This document shows, one piece after another, positions 43,253 through 55,101 of a DNA stretch of 64,000 bases. The stretch's first letter is position 1, and each line of letters begins with the position of its first letter. Origin of the DNA: an uncultured Oscillospiraceae bacterium (GTDB lineage: Bacteria; Bacillota; Clostridia; Oscillospirales; Oscillospiraceae). A program made the translations under genes and the position numbers. The notes under the pieces are model-generated. The model saw nothing but the letters and a program-made list of their open reading frames with translations. It did no database searches and was not told the origin of the DNA. The DNA is taken from positions 1-64,000 of the forward strand of contig CAKTTB010000011.1 in assembly GCA_934613505.1 (NCBI GenBank), written 5' to 3'.

Positions 43253-43582
43253 ATGCAAAAAGAGGAAATTCTGGAGATCAGCCGCAAAGAGCATCAGAAC
43301 CGGGATCTGGCCGAGCTGGACGCAGCGGTGCAGGCAGGCAGTCTTGCGGCGCGGATCGGCGCAGGCACGTGCTGTCTCATCTCGGTCCTGTTTGTCCGGG
43401 CCGTCCATATGATACCGCTTGGCCCGTGGGTCATTTATTTCAGTATTCTCGGCACGCATGCACTGGTAAAATTCCAGAAGCTGAAGCGGCGGACCGATCT
43501 TGTCCTTACGATTTTATATCTTGCGATGTGTCTGCTCTTTCTGCTCCTTTTTCTTCTGCGGCTGAGGGAGACGGCGGGATGA
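43253..43582 (+). CDS. small membrane protein (DUF6442-like) in an XRE-controlled module
   Basis: 109 residues from ATG 43253 (AAGGAGGTGTTCCTT). A charged N-terminal helix (KEEILEISRKEHQNRD) precedes three or four membrane segments. The pattern resembles the DUF6442 family that accompanies small XRE regulators in Firmicutes. The stop overlaps the start of the XRE gene by four bases. Function unknown. Confidence 0.7.
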   Translation: MQKEEILEISRKEHQNRDLAELDAAVQAGSLAARIGAGTCCLISVLFVRAVHMIPLGPWVIYFSILGTHALVKFQKLKRRTDLVLTILYLAMCLLFLLLFLLRLRETAG

Positions 43583-43785
43583 AGGAAGAGCTGAAGCTGC
43601 AGAACCGGCTGAAGGAAGCGCGTACCGAAAAAAATCTCTCCCAGTCGCAGCTGGCGGAGCTGGTCGGCGTTTCCCGGAACACGATCAGCTCGATCGAGAC
43701 AGGGCAATTCAACCCCACAGCCAAGCTGGCGCTCATTCTCTGCATCGCACTGGATCGGAAATTTGAGGACTTATTCTATTTTTAG
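43579..43785 (+). CDS. small XRE-family (Cro/CI-type) transcriptional regulator
   Basis: 68 residues, essentially one helix-turn-helix domain: RLKEARTEKNLSQSQLAELVGVSRNTISSIETGQFNPTAKLALILCIALDRKFEDLF. This is the YozG/short-HTH type. It probably binds the CAAG-N4-CTTG operators at 43194 and 43224 as a dimer and represses its own operon. Coupled to the preceding gene; the next membrane gene follows after 8 bases. Confidence 0.9.
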   Translation: MKEELKLQNRLKEARTEKNLSQSQLAELVGVSRNTISSIETGQFNPTAKLALILCIALDRKFEDLFYF

Positions 43786-43793
43786 GAGGACAT

Positions 43794-44096
43794 ATGAAAT
43801 ATCTTGGCTTGCTGGTCATGGGGATCCTCCTGTCCACACTCGGTCTCGTCAACATCAGGGGCAATATCAGCACGATACACGCGTGGAACCGCAGAAGGGT
43901 CAAAGAATCGGACATCCCCCAGTACGGGCGGACCGTCGGCACAGGTACGCTTGTGATCGGCGTGGCATTTATTGTATCGTATCTCGTGACCTTCCGGAAT
44001 GCCGCGATCATCGACTATATCATGCTTCCAGGTCTCGGGATTGGTCTGGCCTTCATCCTGTATGCGCAGCTGAAATATAACCGCGGCATTTTCTGA
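43794..44096 (+). CDS. small membrane protein, third gene of the XRE module
   Basis: 100 residues from ATG 43794 (TAGGAGGACAT). Three hydrophobic segments (about 4-20, 48-68, 76-90) separated by a basic/polar loop with WNRRRVKESDIPQYG. The loop resembles DUF3784-like small membrane proteins that sit beside XRE genes, but I cannot name the family with certainty. Confidence 0.65.
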   Translation: MKYLGLLVMGILLSTLGLVNIRGNISTIHAWNRRRVKESDIPQYGRTVGTGTLVIGVAFIVSYLVTFRNAAIIDYIMLPGLGIGLAFILYAQLKYNRGIF

Positions 44097-44118
44097 TCTG
44101 CCGGTCCCAAAAAACAGG

Positions 44119-44147
44119 TTTACAGGTCCGTTATTTTTTGATATACT
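44119..44147 (+). promoter_or_regulatory. promoter of the RodA/FtsW gene
   Basis: TTTACA (44119-44124), 17-base spacer, TATACT (44142-44147). Confidence 0.7.
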
Positions 44148-44193
44148 GTAAAACTGAATCAGATTTTGTTGACCAGTTGAAGGAGGCGGCGGT

Positions 44194-45345
44194 ATGCACG
44201 GGATATGGAAAGCGATCAGCAGCTTTGTCCGGCGGGCGGACATGGTGCTGCTGAGTCTCTGCGTCGCCGCAAGCGTCTTCGGCATTGTGGTCATTTCCAG
44301 CGCCACGAACGTCAAGGGCAGCGCGCAGTTCGTGCGCGTGCAGATCATGGCGCTGATTCTCGGCATTATTCTGTATGTCCTGTTCACGCTCATCGACGTG
44401 GATATCATCGCCGAGCGGCGCGAGCTGCTGCTGATTCTCTCGACGCTCTTTATTCTGCTGCTCTTCCCCTTCGGCGATACCAGAAGCGGCAACCGGTCAT
44501 GGCTTGCATTCAGCTTCCTACCGTTTTCCATCCAGCCGGCGGAGATCTGCAAAATTCCGTTTATTATGATTCTGGCCAAGACCATGAGCATCCGGCAGAA
44601 CAAGATCTCGCACATCTCGACCGTTCTGCGGCTGGCCGCCATCACGATCTTCATGTTCGGCCTGATCGTCGTGGCATCGGAAGACTTAGGCGTTGCGCTG
44701 CAGTATCTGTTTATTTTCGTCATTATGGCGTTTGTCGGCGGCATCAGCATTTTCTGGTTTCTGGGCGCGCTGGCCGTCGTCGTGGCGGCATCGCCGATCC
44801 TGTGGCGGTATCTTTCCGCTGACCGGCAGAACCGGATCCTTGTCCTGTTTGACCCGCGGATCGACCCGCTGGCACAGGACGAGCGCTATCAGATGAACCG
44901 AAGCCTGCGCGCGCTGCAAAACGGCGGTGTCACGGGGCAGGGTCTTTACCACGGCGCAATGGTGCAAAGCGGCTCCATCCCCGCGCAGCACACCGACCTG
45001 ATCTTCTCGTCCATCGGCGAGGAGCTTGGCATGCTCGGCTGCATGGCCGTTCTCATTCTGCTGACGGCCATCATCATCCGCATCATCCACGTCGGCATCA
45101 AGTCCGGCAACTATATGAACCGGCTCATCTGCGTCGGCATTGCCGGCATGCTGACTGCGCAGGTGTTCATCAACATCGGCGTGTGCATCGGCATTCTGCC
45201 GGTCATCGGCCTGACGCTCCCGTTCTTCTCCTACGGCGGCAGCTCACTCGTCACCATGTTCTTTGCCATGGGCATCGTCTCCGGCATCAACATGCGGCCC
45301 GCGCCGGATATCAACGCGAGATATATCCGGCCGCCGTTGCCGTGA
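44194..45345 (+). CDS. SEDS-family peptidoglycan glycosyltransferase, RodA-like
   Basis: 383 residues with about ten membrane helices, ATG after GAAGGAGGCGGT. Motifs: RSWLAFSFLPFSIQPAEICK (the SEDS W-x6-QPSE region), EDLGVALQY, the long loop with DERYQMNRSLRALQNGGVTGQG, and HTDLIFSSIGEELG plus GLTLPFFSYGGSS. The overall motif set favours RodA over FtsW, though both are possible. Polymerises lipid II with a class B PBP partner, none of which is adjacent. Confidence 0.9.
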   Translation: MHGIWKAISSFVRRADMVLLSLCVAASVFGIVVISSATNVKGSAQFVRVQIMALILGIILYVLFTLIDVDIIAERRELLLILSTLFILLLFPFGDTRSGNRSWLAFSFLPFSIQPAEICKIPFIMILAKTMSIRQNKISHISTVLRLAAITIFMFGLIVVASEDLGVALQYLFIFVIMAFVGGISIFWFLGALAVVVAASPILWRYLSADRQNRILVLFDPRIDPLAQDERYQMNRSLRALQNGGVTGQGLYHGAMVQSGSIPAQHTDLIFSSIGEELGMLGCMAVLILLTAIIIRIIHVGIKSGNYMNRLICVGIAGMLTAQVFINIGVCIGILPVIGLTLPFFSYGGSSLVTMFFAMGIVSGINMRPAPDINARYIRPPLP

Positions 45346-45378
45346 TCATTTACAAAAAGCATGTTTTCGCGTAGTCCT

Positions 45379-45408
45379 GTAGGGGCGGACGACTCTGTCC
45401 GCCCCTAC
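45379..45408. repeat. interspersed palindrome, second full copy
   Basis: GTAGGGGCGGAC-GACTCT-GTCCGCCCCTAC, the same arms as at 11050-11079. Confidence 0.8.
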
Positions 45409-45429
45409 AAACAATCCTATTGATCATGC

Positions 45430-45465
45430 AAAGCACTCTTCACAGAAGAGAGCTTTTTTATTTTT
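45430..45465 (+). terminator. intrinsic terminator after the RodA-like gene
   Basis: AAGCACTCTTC-ACA-GAAGAGAGCTT with one mismatch, followed by TTTTTATTTTT. Confidence 0.8.
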
Positions 45466-45529
45466 GTTTGCATATTTTCCCGCCCTGCGCAGAAACTACC
45501 TCCGAATCAAATTTAAGGAGGTTTTCCCT

Positions 45530-46762
45530 TTGAAACACCGCACCTGTACGCTTCGCGCCGCGTTTGCTGCGGCGCTGGTGTTTGCCCTGCTCTGCCTGCC
45601 GGTCTGCGCGGCGGAGATTGCCGTTGACTACACCTCGGAATACCAGTTTACCGCCGCCGACTTTTCCGATTCCGCCGAGCTGGAGGGCGTCTACATTTCC
45701 GCCGTCCCGCCGGCGTATCAGGCGGAACTCTGCGTCGGCAGCCGCGTGCTGCGCCGGGGCGATATCCTGCCCGCGGCTGCGCTGGAAAAGCTGAAGCTGA
45801 AGCCGGTCTGCCTTGGCGAAGCGGACTGCGAGCTGGTCTACTGCCCGATCTCGTCCGGAACGCTGGGCGACGCCGTGACGGTCAGCCTGCGCATCCTCTC
45901 CGGCACGAACACCGCCCCGGTCTGCAGCGACGGAACGCTGGAGACCTATAAGAACATCGCAAATTCCGGCACGCTCACCGCTACGGACAAGGAAGGTGAC
46001 GCGCTGACCTATCAGCTCGTCAGGGAGCCGAAGCGCGGCACGGTGGAGCTGCACAGCGACGGCAGCTTCACCTATACGCCGGACAAGAACAAGGTCGGAC
46101 GGGACAGCTTTGTCTTCACCGCGACCGACCCGGCGGGCAACGTCTCGAACGAAGCCTGCGTCAAGATCAGGATCCTCAAGCCCGCGGACAAGGCCACGTA
46201 TCAGGACATGCGCGGTGACGCGGATGAGTTTGCCGCCATGTGGCTCAAGGAAAACGGCATCTACACCGGCTGCGAGATCGCGGGCAATCTCTGCTTTGAG
46301 CCGGACAGCGCCGTCAGCCGCAGCGAGTTTCTGATCGCGTGCATGCAGCTGTCCGGGCTGCCGCAGGCGGACGGGACCGTCTCGACCGGGTTTGCCGACG
46401 AGCTGGAGACGCCCGCGTGGCAGCAGCCGTATCTGACGGCGGCCTACCGCTCCGGGCTGATCTCCGGCACACCGACAGACGCGGGGCTGGTTTTCCGTCC
46501 GGGTGAAAGCCTGAGCCGGGCGGAAGCAGCCGTGATGCTGCAGAAATTCCTGCGCCTGCCGGGCGACGCCGCCGTATTTGCGGGCGAGGACGAGTCCCTT
46601 GTTCCGGCATGGGCCAGAAGCGCCGTGAGCGCGCTCAGCACCGCCGGGATCCCGCTCAGCGCCGAGGATTATGAAGCGCCGCTGACAAGACGGGAGGCCG
46701 CACGCCTGCTCCTCGCAGCCGCACCGACTGCGGAGACCGCGGGACTTCTCTGGAGCAAGTAA
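45530..46762 (+). CDS. secreted SLH-domain protein with cadherin-like repeat
   Basis: 410 residues from TTG 45530 (AAGGAGGTTTTCCC). Signal peptide: basic KHRTCTLR, hydrophobic core, cleavage near VCAAE. After a short N-terminal domain comes a cadherin-like/Big_9 unit (about 130-215) with TDKEGDALTYQLV, GTVELHSDGSFTYTP and DSFVFTATDPAGN. Three divergent SLH domains make the C-terminal half (FAAMWLKENGIYTG; YLTAAYRSGLISG; AVSALSTAGIPLS). Wall-anchored surface protein of unknown function. Codon use is like its neighbours. Confidence 0.85.
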   Translation: MKHRTCTLRAAFAAALVFALLCLPVCAAEIAVDYTSEYQFTAADFSDSAELEGVYISAVPPAYQAELCVGSRVLRRGDILPAAALEKLKLKPVCLGEADCELVYCPISSGTLGDAVTVSLRILSGTNTAPVCSDGTLETYKNIANSGTLTATDKEGDALTYQLVREPKRGTVELHSDGSFTYTPDKNKVGRDSFVFTATDPAGNVSNEACVKIRILKPADKATYQDMRGDADEFAAMWLKENGIYTGCEIAGNLCFEPDSAVSRSEFLIACMQLSGLPQADGTVSTGFADELETPAWQQPYLTAAYRSGLISGTPTDAGLVFRPGESLSRAEAAVMLQKFLRLPGDAAVFAGEDESLVPAWARSAVSALSTAGIPLSAEDYEAPLTRREAARLLLAAAPTAETAGLLWSK

Positions 46763-46768
46763 AGCATG

Positions 46769-46796
46769 AGCCGGGCGGGATGCTCCCGCCCGGCTT
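46769..46796 (+). terminator. GC-rich hairpin after the SLH gene
   Basis: AGCCGGGCGGGA-TGC-TCCCGCCCGGCT directly after the stop, without a T-run. A near-identical hairpin (AGCCGGGCGGGA-TAC-TCCCGCCCGGCT) lies at about 46960-46986 on the far side of repeat R2. Confidence 0.6.
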
Positions 46797-46960
46797 CAGC
46801 GTGTCGAAAAAGTATTTTCGCCCCGCTGAGACAGTTTTTCGAACTTTTTCAAAGTTCGAAAAACTGGTTGATTGAACGCGAAGGGGGCTCTTTGCCCCCT
46901 TCACTCTTCCCCTGCTGCTCTGTCTCCCAGCTCATTTTCGTGGTTTTTTGACAGTCTCGA
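46795..46960 (+). repeat. dispersed repeat R2, copy B
   Basis: Same orientation and length as 29333-29496, beginning TTCAGCGTGTCGAAAAAGT. The stem changes in the first hairpin are compensated, so the secondary structure is kept. It is flanked on both sides by the same GC-rich hairpin. Confidence 0.8.
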
Positions 46961-47015
46961 GCCGGGCGGGATACTCCCGCCCGGCTCCAATTCTTGTAGA
47001 ACCGGCTGGCTGCGT

Positions 47016-47040
47016 GTAGGGGCGGACGTCTCTGTCCGCC
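47016..47040. repeat. interspersed palindrome, truncated copy
   Basis: GTAGGGGCGGAC-GTCTCT-GTCCGCC, matching 45379-45408 except that the right arm is cut and followed by CGGCAGTACTGTAG. Confidence 0.65.
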
Positions 47041-47058
47041 CGGCAGTACTGTAGAAAA

Positions 47059-47532
47059 TCACATCAATTCCAAAATCATCTGCAGGACGGCTTCGGCGGC
47101 CTGGCGGCGGATCTCGGCGCGGGAGCCGGATAAGTGCAGCTCCCGGCAGAAGGAGAAGCCCGGCGCGTCGATGGCGATATACACCAGACCGACCGGGCGG
47201 CCGGTGCCGTCGCCGTCCGGCCCTGCAAGGCCGGTGACGGACACAGCGCAGTCGGACCGGCAGCGCTCACGCGCGCCGCGCGCCATCTCGTGCGCGGTCT
47301 CGCGCGAGACGGCGGTGCAGACGTCGAGCGTCTCCTGCTCCACGCCGAGCAGACAGTGCTTGATCTCGTTTACATAACTGATAACGCCGCCCTTGTAGAC
47401 AGCAGACGCACCCGGCACGTCGGTCAGCATCGCGCCGATGAGGCCGCCGGTACACGACTCCGCCGTTGCAAGCGTCAGGCCCTGCGCCTTGAGGCGCTGG
47501 ATAACTTCCTCAGCTCCTGCGTTCATCTTCAT
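47059..47532 (-). CDS. pncC: nicotinamide-nucleotide amidohydrolase (CinA C-terminal domain only)
   Basis: 157 residues from ATG 47532, overlapping the thiI end by 23 bases. The family motifs are TLATAESCTGGLIGAMLTDVPG, YKGGVISYVNEIK and VSVTGLAGPDGDGTG.PVGLVYIA. This is the stand-alone amidase form that deamidates NMN to NaMN, without the N-terminal COG1058 domain of full CinA. Downstream in the thiI operon. Confidence 0.92.
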   Translation of the reverse strand: MKMNAGAEEVIQRLKAQGLTLATAESCTGGLIGAMLTDVPGASAVYKGGVISYVNEIKHCLLGVEQETLDVCTAVSRETAHEMARGARERCRSDCAVSVTGLAGPDGDGTGRPVGLVYIAIDAPGFSFCRELHLSGSRAEIRRQAAEAVLQMILELM

Positions 47533-48703
47533 AATAACGGATCTGGGTCTTTTCCGTGTTGGCGATGGCGCGCGCGATGAGGCCTTCGACGTCCAGCTTC
47601 TGCTCTTCGGCCTCGACCTGCGCAAGAACGGGCTTCGTCTTCGGGTGCTTGGGGGTAAAGACGGTGCAGCAGTCCTCATACGGAAGGATGGAGGTCTCGA
47701 GTGTGCCGATTTTCCGTGCAACGGTAACGATTTCCTCTTTATCCATGCCGATGAGCGGATGGAAAATGGGCATATGCACGACTGCGCCGGTCACAGCCAT
47801 GGCGTCCATGGTCTGCGAGGCGACCTGACCGAGATTTTCGCCCGTGACGAGGCACTTCGCACCGTGGTCGCGGCCGATGGCTTCGGCAATGCGCATCATG
47901 AAGCGGCGCATGATGATGGTGAAATACTCCTCGCGGCAGTGGTCACGGATGGCTTCCTGAATTTCGGTGAAGCCGACGATATCGACGGTCATGCGGCCGC
48001 AGAACTTCGTCATGATATGCGCCAGTTCCAGAACCTTTTCCTTCGCAAGCTCCGAGGTATACGGATACGAAAAGAAATGGATGCACTCGATCTCGACGCC
48101 GCGCTTGGCGATCATATAGCCCGCGACCGGCGAATCGATGCCGCCGGAGAGCAGGACCGCCGCGCGGCCGCCCGTGCCGGTGGGCAGACCGCCCGCACCG
48201 GGGACGGACGGGCCATGGACATAGGCCGCGGTCTCGCGCACCTCGATATTGACGGTATAATCCGGGTCATGGACGTCGACCGCGACGTTCGGGAATGCCT
48301 CGGCGAGACGGCCGCCGATCTCCTGCGAGATCTGGATGGAGTTCAGCGGGAAGCGCTTGTCCGAGCGCTTGGATTCGACCTTGAAGCTCTTGGCCGTGGA
48401 AAGCTCGTCCCCGAGGTAATCGCAGACGGCGTTGTAGATGGCGTCAAGCTCCTTTTCACAGGCGCGGCAGCGGCACATCTGCGCGACGCCGAAGATGGTG
48501 CCGCAGGCCTCCCACGCGCCGTCCAGATCACAGTCGTCGGTCAGCGGCTCGACGTAGAGCGTGGACTGGACGATGGAAATTTTGAACTCGCCGAATTTTG
48601 TCATGCGGCGGCGGGTGACGGTCTTGAGCTTATCCTCAAACACGCGGCGATTCTGCCCTTTCAGGACGATCTCGCCCAGCTTCAGTAAAAACAGTTCTTT
48701 CAT
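47510..48703 (-). CDS. thiI: tRNA 4-thiouridine synthase ThiI
   Basis: 397 residues. THUMP-type N-terminal part, then the PP-loop ATPase domain with SGGIDSPVAGYMIAKRG near residue 185 and GENLGQVASQTMDAM. No rhodanese domain, as in many Firmicutes ThiI proteins. An unusual CRCRAC cluster (about residue 77) lies in the N-terminal region. The usual cysteine desulfurase partner (nifZ/iscS) is not adjacent. Coupled to pncC. Confidence 0.94.
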   Translation of the reverse strand: MKELFLLKLGEIVLKGQNRRVFEDKLKTVTRRRMTKFGEFKISIVQSTLYVEPLTDDCDLDGAWEACGTIFGVAQMCRCRACEKELDAIYNAVCDYLGDELSTAKSFKVESKRSDKRFPLNSIQISQEIGGRLAEAFPNVAVDVHDPDYTVNIEVRETAAYVHGPSVPGAGGLPTGTGGRAAVLLSGGIDSPVAGYMIAKRGVEIECIHFFSYPYTSELAKEKVLELAHIMTKFCGRMTVDIVGFTEIQEAIRDHCREEYFTIIMRRFMMRIAEAIGRDHGAKCLVTGENLGQVASQTMDAMAVTGAVVHMPIFHPLIGMDKEEIVTVARKIGTLETSILPYEDCCTVFTPKHPKTKPVLAQVEAEEQKLDVEGLIARAIANTEKTQIRYYEDERRS

Positions 48704-48785
48704 AATGTGTGTCCTATCTGTAAAAAATTTTTATTCATTATTATTTCGCCGAAGGTCTTCTGCCCAATGCAGCTGCCTGCTGCAA

Positions 48786-48828
48786 CCTCTCAGTCAGCTT
48801 CGCTGACAGCTCCCCTTTCAGGGGAGCC
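48786..48828. repeat. short interspersed double hairpin
   Basis: CCTCTCAGTCAGCTTCGCTGA followed by CTCCCC-TTTCA-GGGGAG, two adjacent hairpins between thiI and the comM-like gene. I recognise this type as a common intergenic repeat in clostridial gut genomes (from memory). No other copy in the window. Confidence 0.55.
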
Positions 48829-48839
48829 AAGGGTGGAGG

Positions 48840-50366
48840 TCATCGTGCTTTCTCGCCGCCGAGCTGGAAGGAGCGGTATTGGACGGCTTCGGCGATGTGT
48901 TCGGGGCGGATGGTCTCGCTTCCTGCTAGATCGGCGATGGTGCGCGCAACCTTCAGGACGCGGTCGTAGCTCCGGGCGGTCATGCCGAGGGCGTCGAACG
49001 CCTGCTTCATCAAAACGGTGCAGTCCTCGTCCAGCTGACAGAAGGCGCGCAGCTCCGCGGGCTGCATATACGCGTTGCAGCGGGTAGGCGTACCGTCATA
49101 GCGGGCGTTCTGGATGGCCCTGGCCGCGTCGACGCGCGATTTGACGGCGGAGGACGGTTCGGCTTCGGCGCGTGAGCGCAGCTCCTCAAATTTCACGGAG
49201 CTGACCTCAACGATCATGTCGATGCGGTCGAGCATGGGGCCGGAGATACGGGCAAGATAGCGGTCGACCGCCGTCTGGGAGCAGGTGCAGCGGCCGCTCG
49301 GGTCGCCGTACCAGCCGCACGGGCAGGGATTCATCGCGCAGACCAGCATGAACTCGCACGGGTAGGTCTGCGACCCCTGTACGCGGGAGATGGTCACCTT
49401 CCCGTCCTCGAGCGGCTGGCGCATGGCCTCGATGGCGTCGCGCCGGAACTCCGGCAGCTCGTCGAGGAACAGAACGCCCTTGTGCGCGAGCGAGATCTCG
49501 CCCGGCCGCACGGTCGCGCCGCCTCCGGCCAGCGCCGCGGCTGAGACCGTGTGGTGCGGGCTTCGGAACGGCCGCGCCGTGATGAGCGGATGCTCGGGCG
49601 GCAGAAGGCCCATGACGGAATAGATCTGCGTCACGTCCAGCTGCTCCTGCCGGGTCATATCGGGGAGAATGGACGGCAGGCGCTTGGAGAGCATGCTCTT
49701 GCCGGAGCCGGGCGGCCCCACCAGAAGGATATTATGCCCGCCCGCGGCGGCAATTTCAAGCGCACGCTTGGCATTTTCCTGCCCCTTGACGTCCTTGAAG
49801 TCGAGAAGCGCCTGCGCCGTCTGCGCCGGCTGCCAGACAGGCTCCGGTTCGATCGGCGCTTCGCCGGACAGGTGCCGCGCCAGCTGCTGCACGTCCGTGA
49901 CGCCGTAGACGGTCAGGGGCGCGGCAAGCGTCGCTTCGCGGGCATTGGCCGCGGGGACATAGATGGAGGTATAGCCCAGCCGTCTTGCCGCGAGCGCCAT
50001 TGGCAGAACGCCCGTGACGGGCCGCAGGCCGCCCTGCAGGCTCACCTCGCCGAGAAACGCGCACTTTTCCTTCGGCATGCGCACCTGCTCGGACGCGGCA
50101 AGAATGCCGAGAAGGATGGGAAGATCATAGAGCGTGCCGGATTTTTTCATGCCGGCGGGCGCGAGATTCACGATGATGCGGCTGACGGGAAAACGGAAGC
50201 CGCAGTTTTTGATGGCGGCGCGCACGCGTTCGCGCGCTTCCTTGACCGATGCGTCCGGCAGGCCGACCAGATCGAACGCGGGAAGCCCCGTGCCGATGTA
50301 GCATTCCGTCTCGATCTCGCAGCCGGTGATGCCGGACAGACCGAGCGACTGAATTTTACTGAGCAT
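48840..50366 (-). CDS. YifB/ComM-family Mg-chelatase-like AAA+ ATPase
   Basis: 508 residues. The ATG at 50366 is preferred over one two codons upstream because GGAGGG then has normal spacing. An N-terminal ChlI-type domain (FDLVGLPDASVKEARERVRAAI; LAPAGMKKSGTLYDLPI) is followed by AAA+ with Walker A GPPGSGKSMLSKRLP, Walker B GVLFLDELPEF, and a Cys motif CAMNPCPCGWYGDPSGRCTC. The C-terminal part is the Mg_chelatase_C domain. In other species ComM is a branch-migration helicase for DNA uptake. Divergent from nifJ. Confidence 0.92.
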   Translation of the reverse strand: MLSKIQSLGLSGITGCEIETECYIGTGLPAFDLVGLPDASVKEARERVRAAIKNCGFRFPVSRIIVNLAPAGMKKSGTLYDLPILLGILAASEQVRMPKEKCAFLGEVSLQGGLRPVTGVLPMALAARRLGYTSIYVPAANAREATLAAPLTVYGVTDVQQLARHLSGEAPIEPEPVWQPAQTAQALLDFKDVKGQENAKRALEIAAAGGHNILLVGPPGSGKSMLSKRLPSILPDMTRQEQLDVTQIYSVMGLLPPEHPLITARPFRSPHHTVSAAALAGGGATVRPGEISLAHKGVLFLDELPEFRRDAIEAMRQPLEDGKVTISRVQGSQTYPCEFMLVCAMNPCPCGWYGDPSGRCTCSQTAVDRYLARISGPMLDRIDMIVEVSSVKFEELRSRAEAEPSSAVKSRVDAARAIQNARYDGTPTRCNAYMQPAELRAFCQLDEDCTVLMKQAFDALGMTARSYDRVLKVARTIADLAGSETIRPEHIAEAVQYRSFQLGGEKAR

Positions 50367-50506
50367 CTGCATCCCTCCGTGTCCGGATTTTCTTCTATCA
50401 TACCGCATCCGGCGTCAAAAACCAACAGTTTTTTCAAAACCTTCCGTGGAAAGAGCGGCATTTCGAAAGATTTCCTCCAAATCCAAAAAGGATATTTCAA
50501 ATTTGA

Positions 50507-50535
50507 TTTACATTGACAAGAAAATGTGATATAGT
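50507..50535 (+). promoter_or_regulatory. promoter of nifJ
   Basis: TTTACA (50507-50512), 17-base spacer, TATAGT (50530-50535). An alternative TTGACA at 50513 would leave only an 11-base spacer. Confidence 0.7.
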
Positions 50536-50577
50536 CAAGGTGCATGAATATGTAATTACTTTTAGGAGGTAATTGTT

Positions 50578-54201
<3,624 letters not shown>

Positions 54202-54300
54202 TTAACTCCTATCATGCAGAAGGGGCGGCATCGTATGATGCCGCTCCTCTTTCGTATAATCTCCGCGGTTTCTGCAAAGGCTGTCTCTGAGGTGAGTGTT

Positions 54301-54540
54301 ATGAAAAACGAGGAGACCTTCCGCTATGATCCCACGCCGATGAACCATGCATTTCCCGGCCAGCCGGACGACTGCTTTGACATGGTCAACCAGTACGGCA
54401 CGTACAACATCCAGAAGACTGCCGACACGGACAACCTCTACCCTGCCATCGCGCAGGGCATGCCGAAGGTCGGCCACTTTGCCCGCAAGAGCAAGGCCAT
54501 GTATGATCTGACCGATCAGAAGCCGAAAAAGCGCAGATAA
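54301..54540 (+). CDS. small conserved-looking protein of unknown function
   Basis: 79 residues from ATG 54301 (GAGGTGAGTGTT), about 100 bases after nifJ. Hydrophilic with no membrane segment. Sequence features: YDPTPMNHAFPGQPDDCFDMVNQYGTYN and a basic C-terminus. I do not recognise the family; the good ribosome site and following terminator support a real gene. Confidence 0.6.
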   Translation: MKNEETFRYDPTPMNHAFPGQPDDCFDMVNQYGTYNIQKTADTDNLYPAIAQGMPKVGHFARKSKAMYDLTDQKPKKRR

Positions 54541-54541
54541 A

Positions 54542-54572
54542 AACCGGCGGAACACGAGGTGTTCCGCCGGTT
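54542..54572. terminator. shared convergent hairpin
   Basis: AACCGGCGGAACAC-GAG-GTGTTCCGCCGGTT, a perfect 14-bp stem between two convergent genes, lacking long T-runs. Confidence 0.7.
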
Positions 54573-54574
54573 CC

Positions 54575-54916
54575 TTATTCCCACGTCTCCCAGATCTCCG
54601 GGCAGTAGCCTACGGTGGCCTGACGGCCGTTGCGGACAATGGGTGTCTTCATCAGCTCGGGATGGTCGAAGAGCTTGTCCTCTTTGGCGCGTTTGTCGTC
54701 GGTATAGCGCATGAGGTCGATCTCTGGGCTTTTGATGCTCCAGTCGATCAGATTATCCACGCCGCCGACGGCACGCAGAACGCTGTCAAACTCGCCGCCG
54801 GACAGGCCGAAGCGGAGCAGGTCGATCTGCTGCATTTTGATGCGGCGCTCCTTGAACCAGCGCTCGGCCTTTTTCGTGTCAAAGCACTTCTTTTTTCCAA
54901 AGATCTGAATGTTCAT
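54575..54916 (-). CDS. ArsC/Spx-family thioredoxin-fold protein
   Basis: 113 residues, full length for the family. The N-terminus has IFGKKKCFDTKKAERWFKERRI with a single Cys where ArsC/Spx proteins have C or CxxC. MKTPIVRNGRQATVGYCPEIWETW is the typical C-terminus. It lacks the CxxC redox pair of Spx, so it is more like the ArsC/YffB group; activity unknown. Its ATG overlaps the stop of a 38-residue gene (ATGA). Confidence 0.82.
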   Translation of the reverse strand: MNIQIFGKKKCFDTKKAERWFKERRIKMQQIDLLRFGLSGGEFDSVLRAVGGVDNLIDWSIKSPEIDLMRYTDDKRAKEDKLFDHPELMKTPIVRNGRQATVGYCPEIWETWE

Positions 54917-55029
54917 GATTCCTCCAGCATGGCGGCCGCTTCCGCCTCTGTATCAGCGGAAAACAGGAAGTTTCCGCCTGCGGTATAGACCTCTACGTGA
55001 CCTCTGACATAACGCATTCTGTATTCCAT
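54913..55029 (-). CDS. 38-residue small protein coupled to the ArsC-like gene
   Basis: ATG 55029 follows GAAAGGAGACTGTGTC, and the stop overlaps the ArsC-like start by four bases, which supports translation. Sequence: MEYRMRYVRGHVEVYTAGGN with a C-terminal helix ending EAEAAAMLEES. I recall similar short hypothetical proteins from related gut Clostridia. Function unknown. Confidence 0.6.
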   Translation of the reverse strand: MEYRMRYVRGHVEVYTAGGNFLFSADTEAEAAAMLEES

Positions 55030-55101
55030 GACACAGTCTCCTTTCGGTTTTCTGTGTACAGGATACCATGTCAGCTGTCCGATAATCCGGACTTATTTGC
55101 G

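Noticed and set aside
47510..48703. ThiI as a thiamine-specific enzyme
   Set aside because: There is no rhodanese domain and no thiamine genes nearby; the tRNA thiolation role is better supported.
50513..50535. TTGACA at 50513 as the -35 box of nifJ
   Set aside because: It would leave only 11 bases to the -10 TATAGT; the overlapping TTTACA gives the normal 17.
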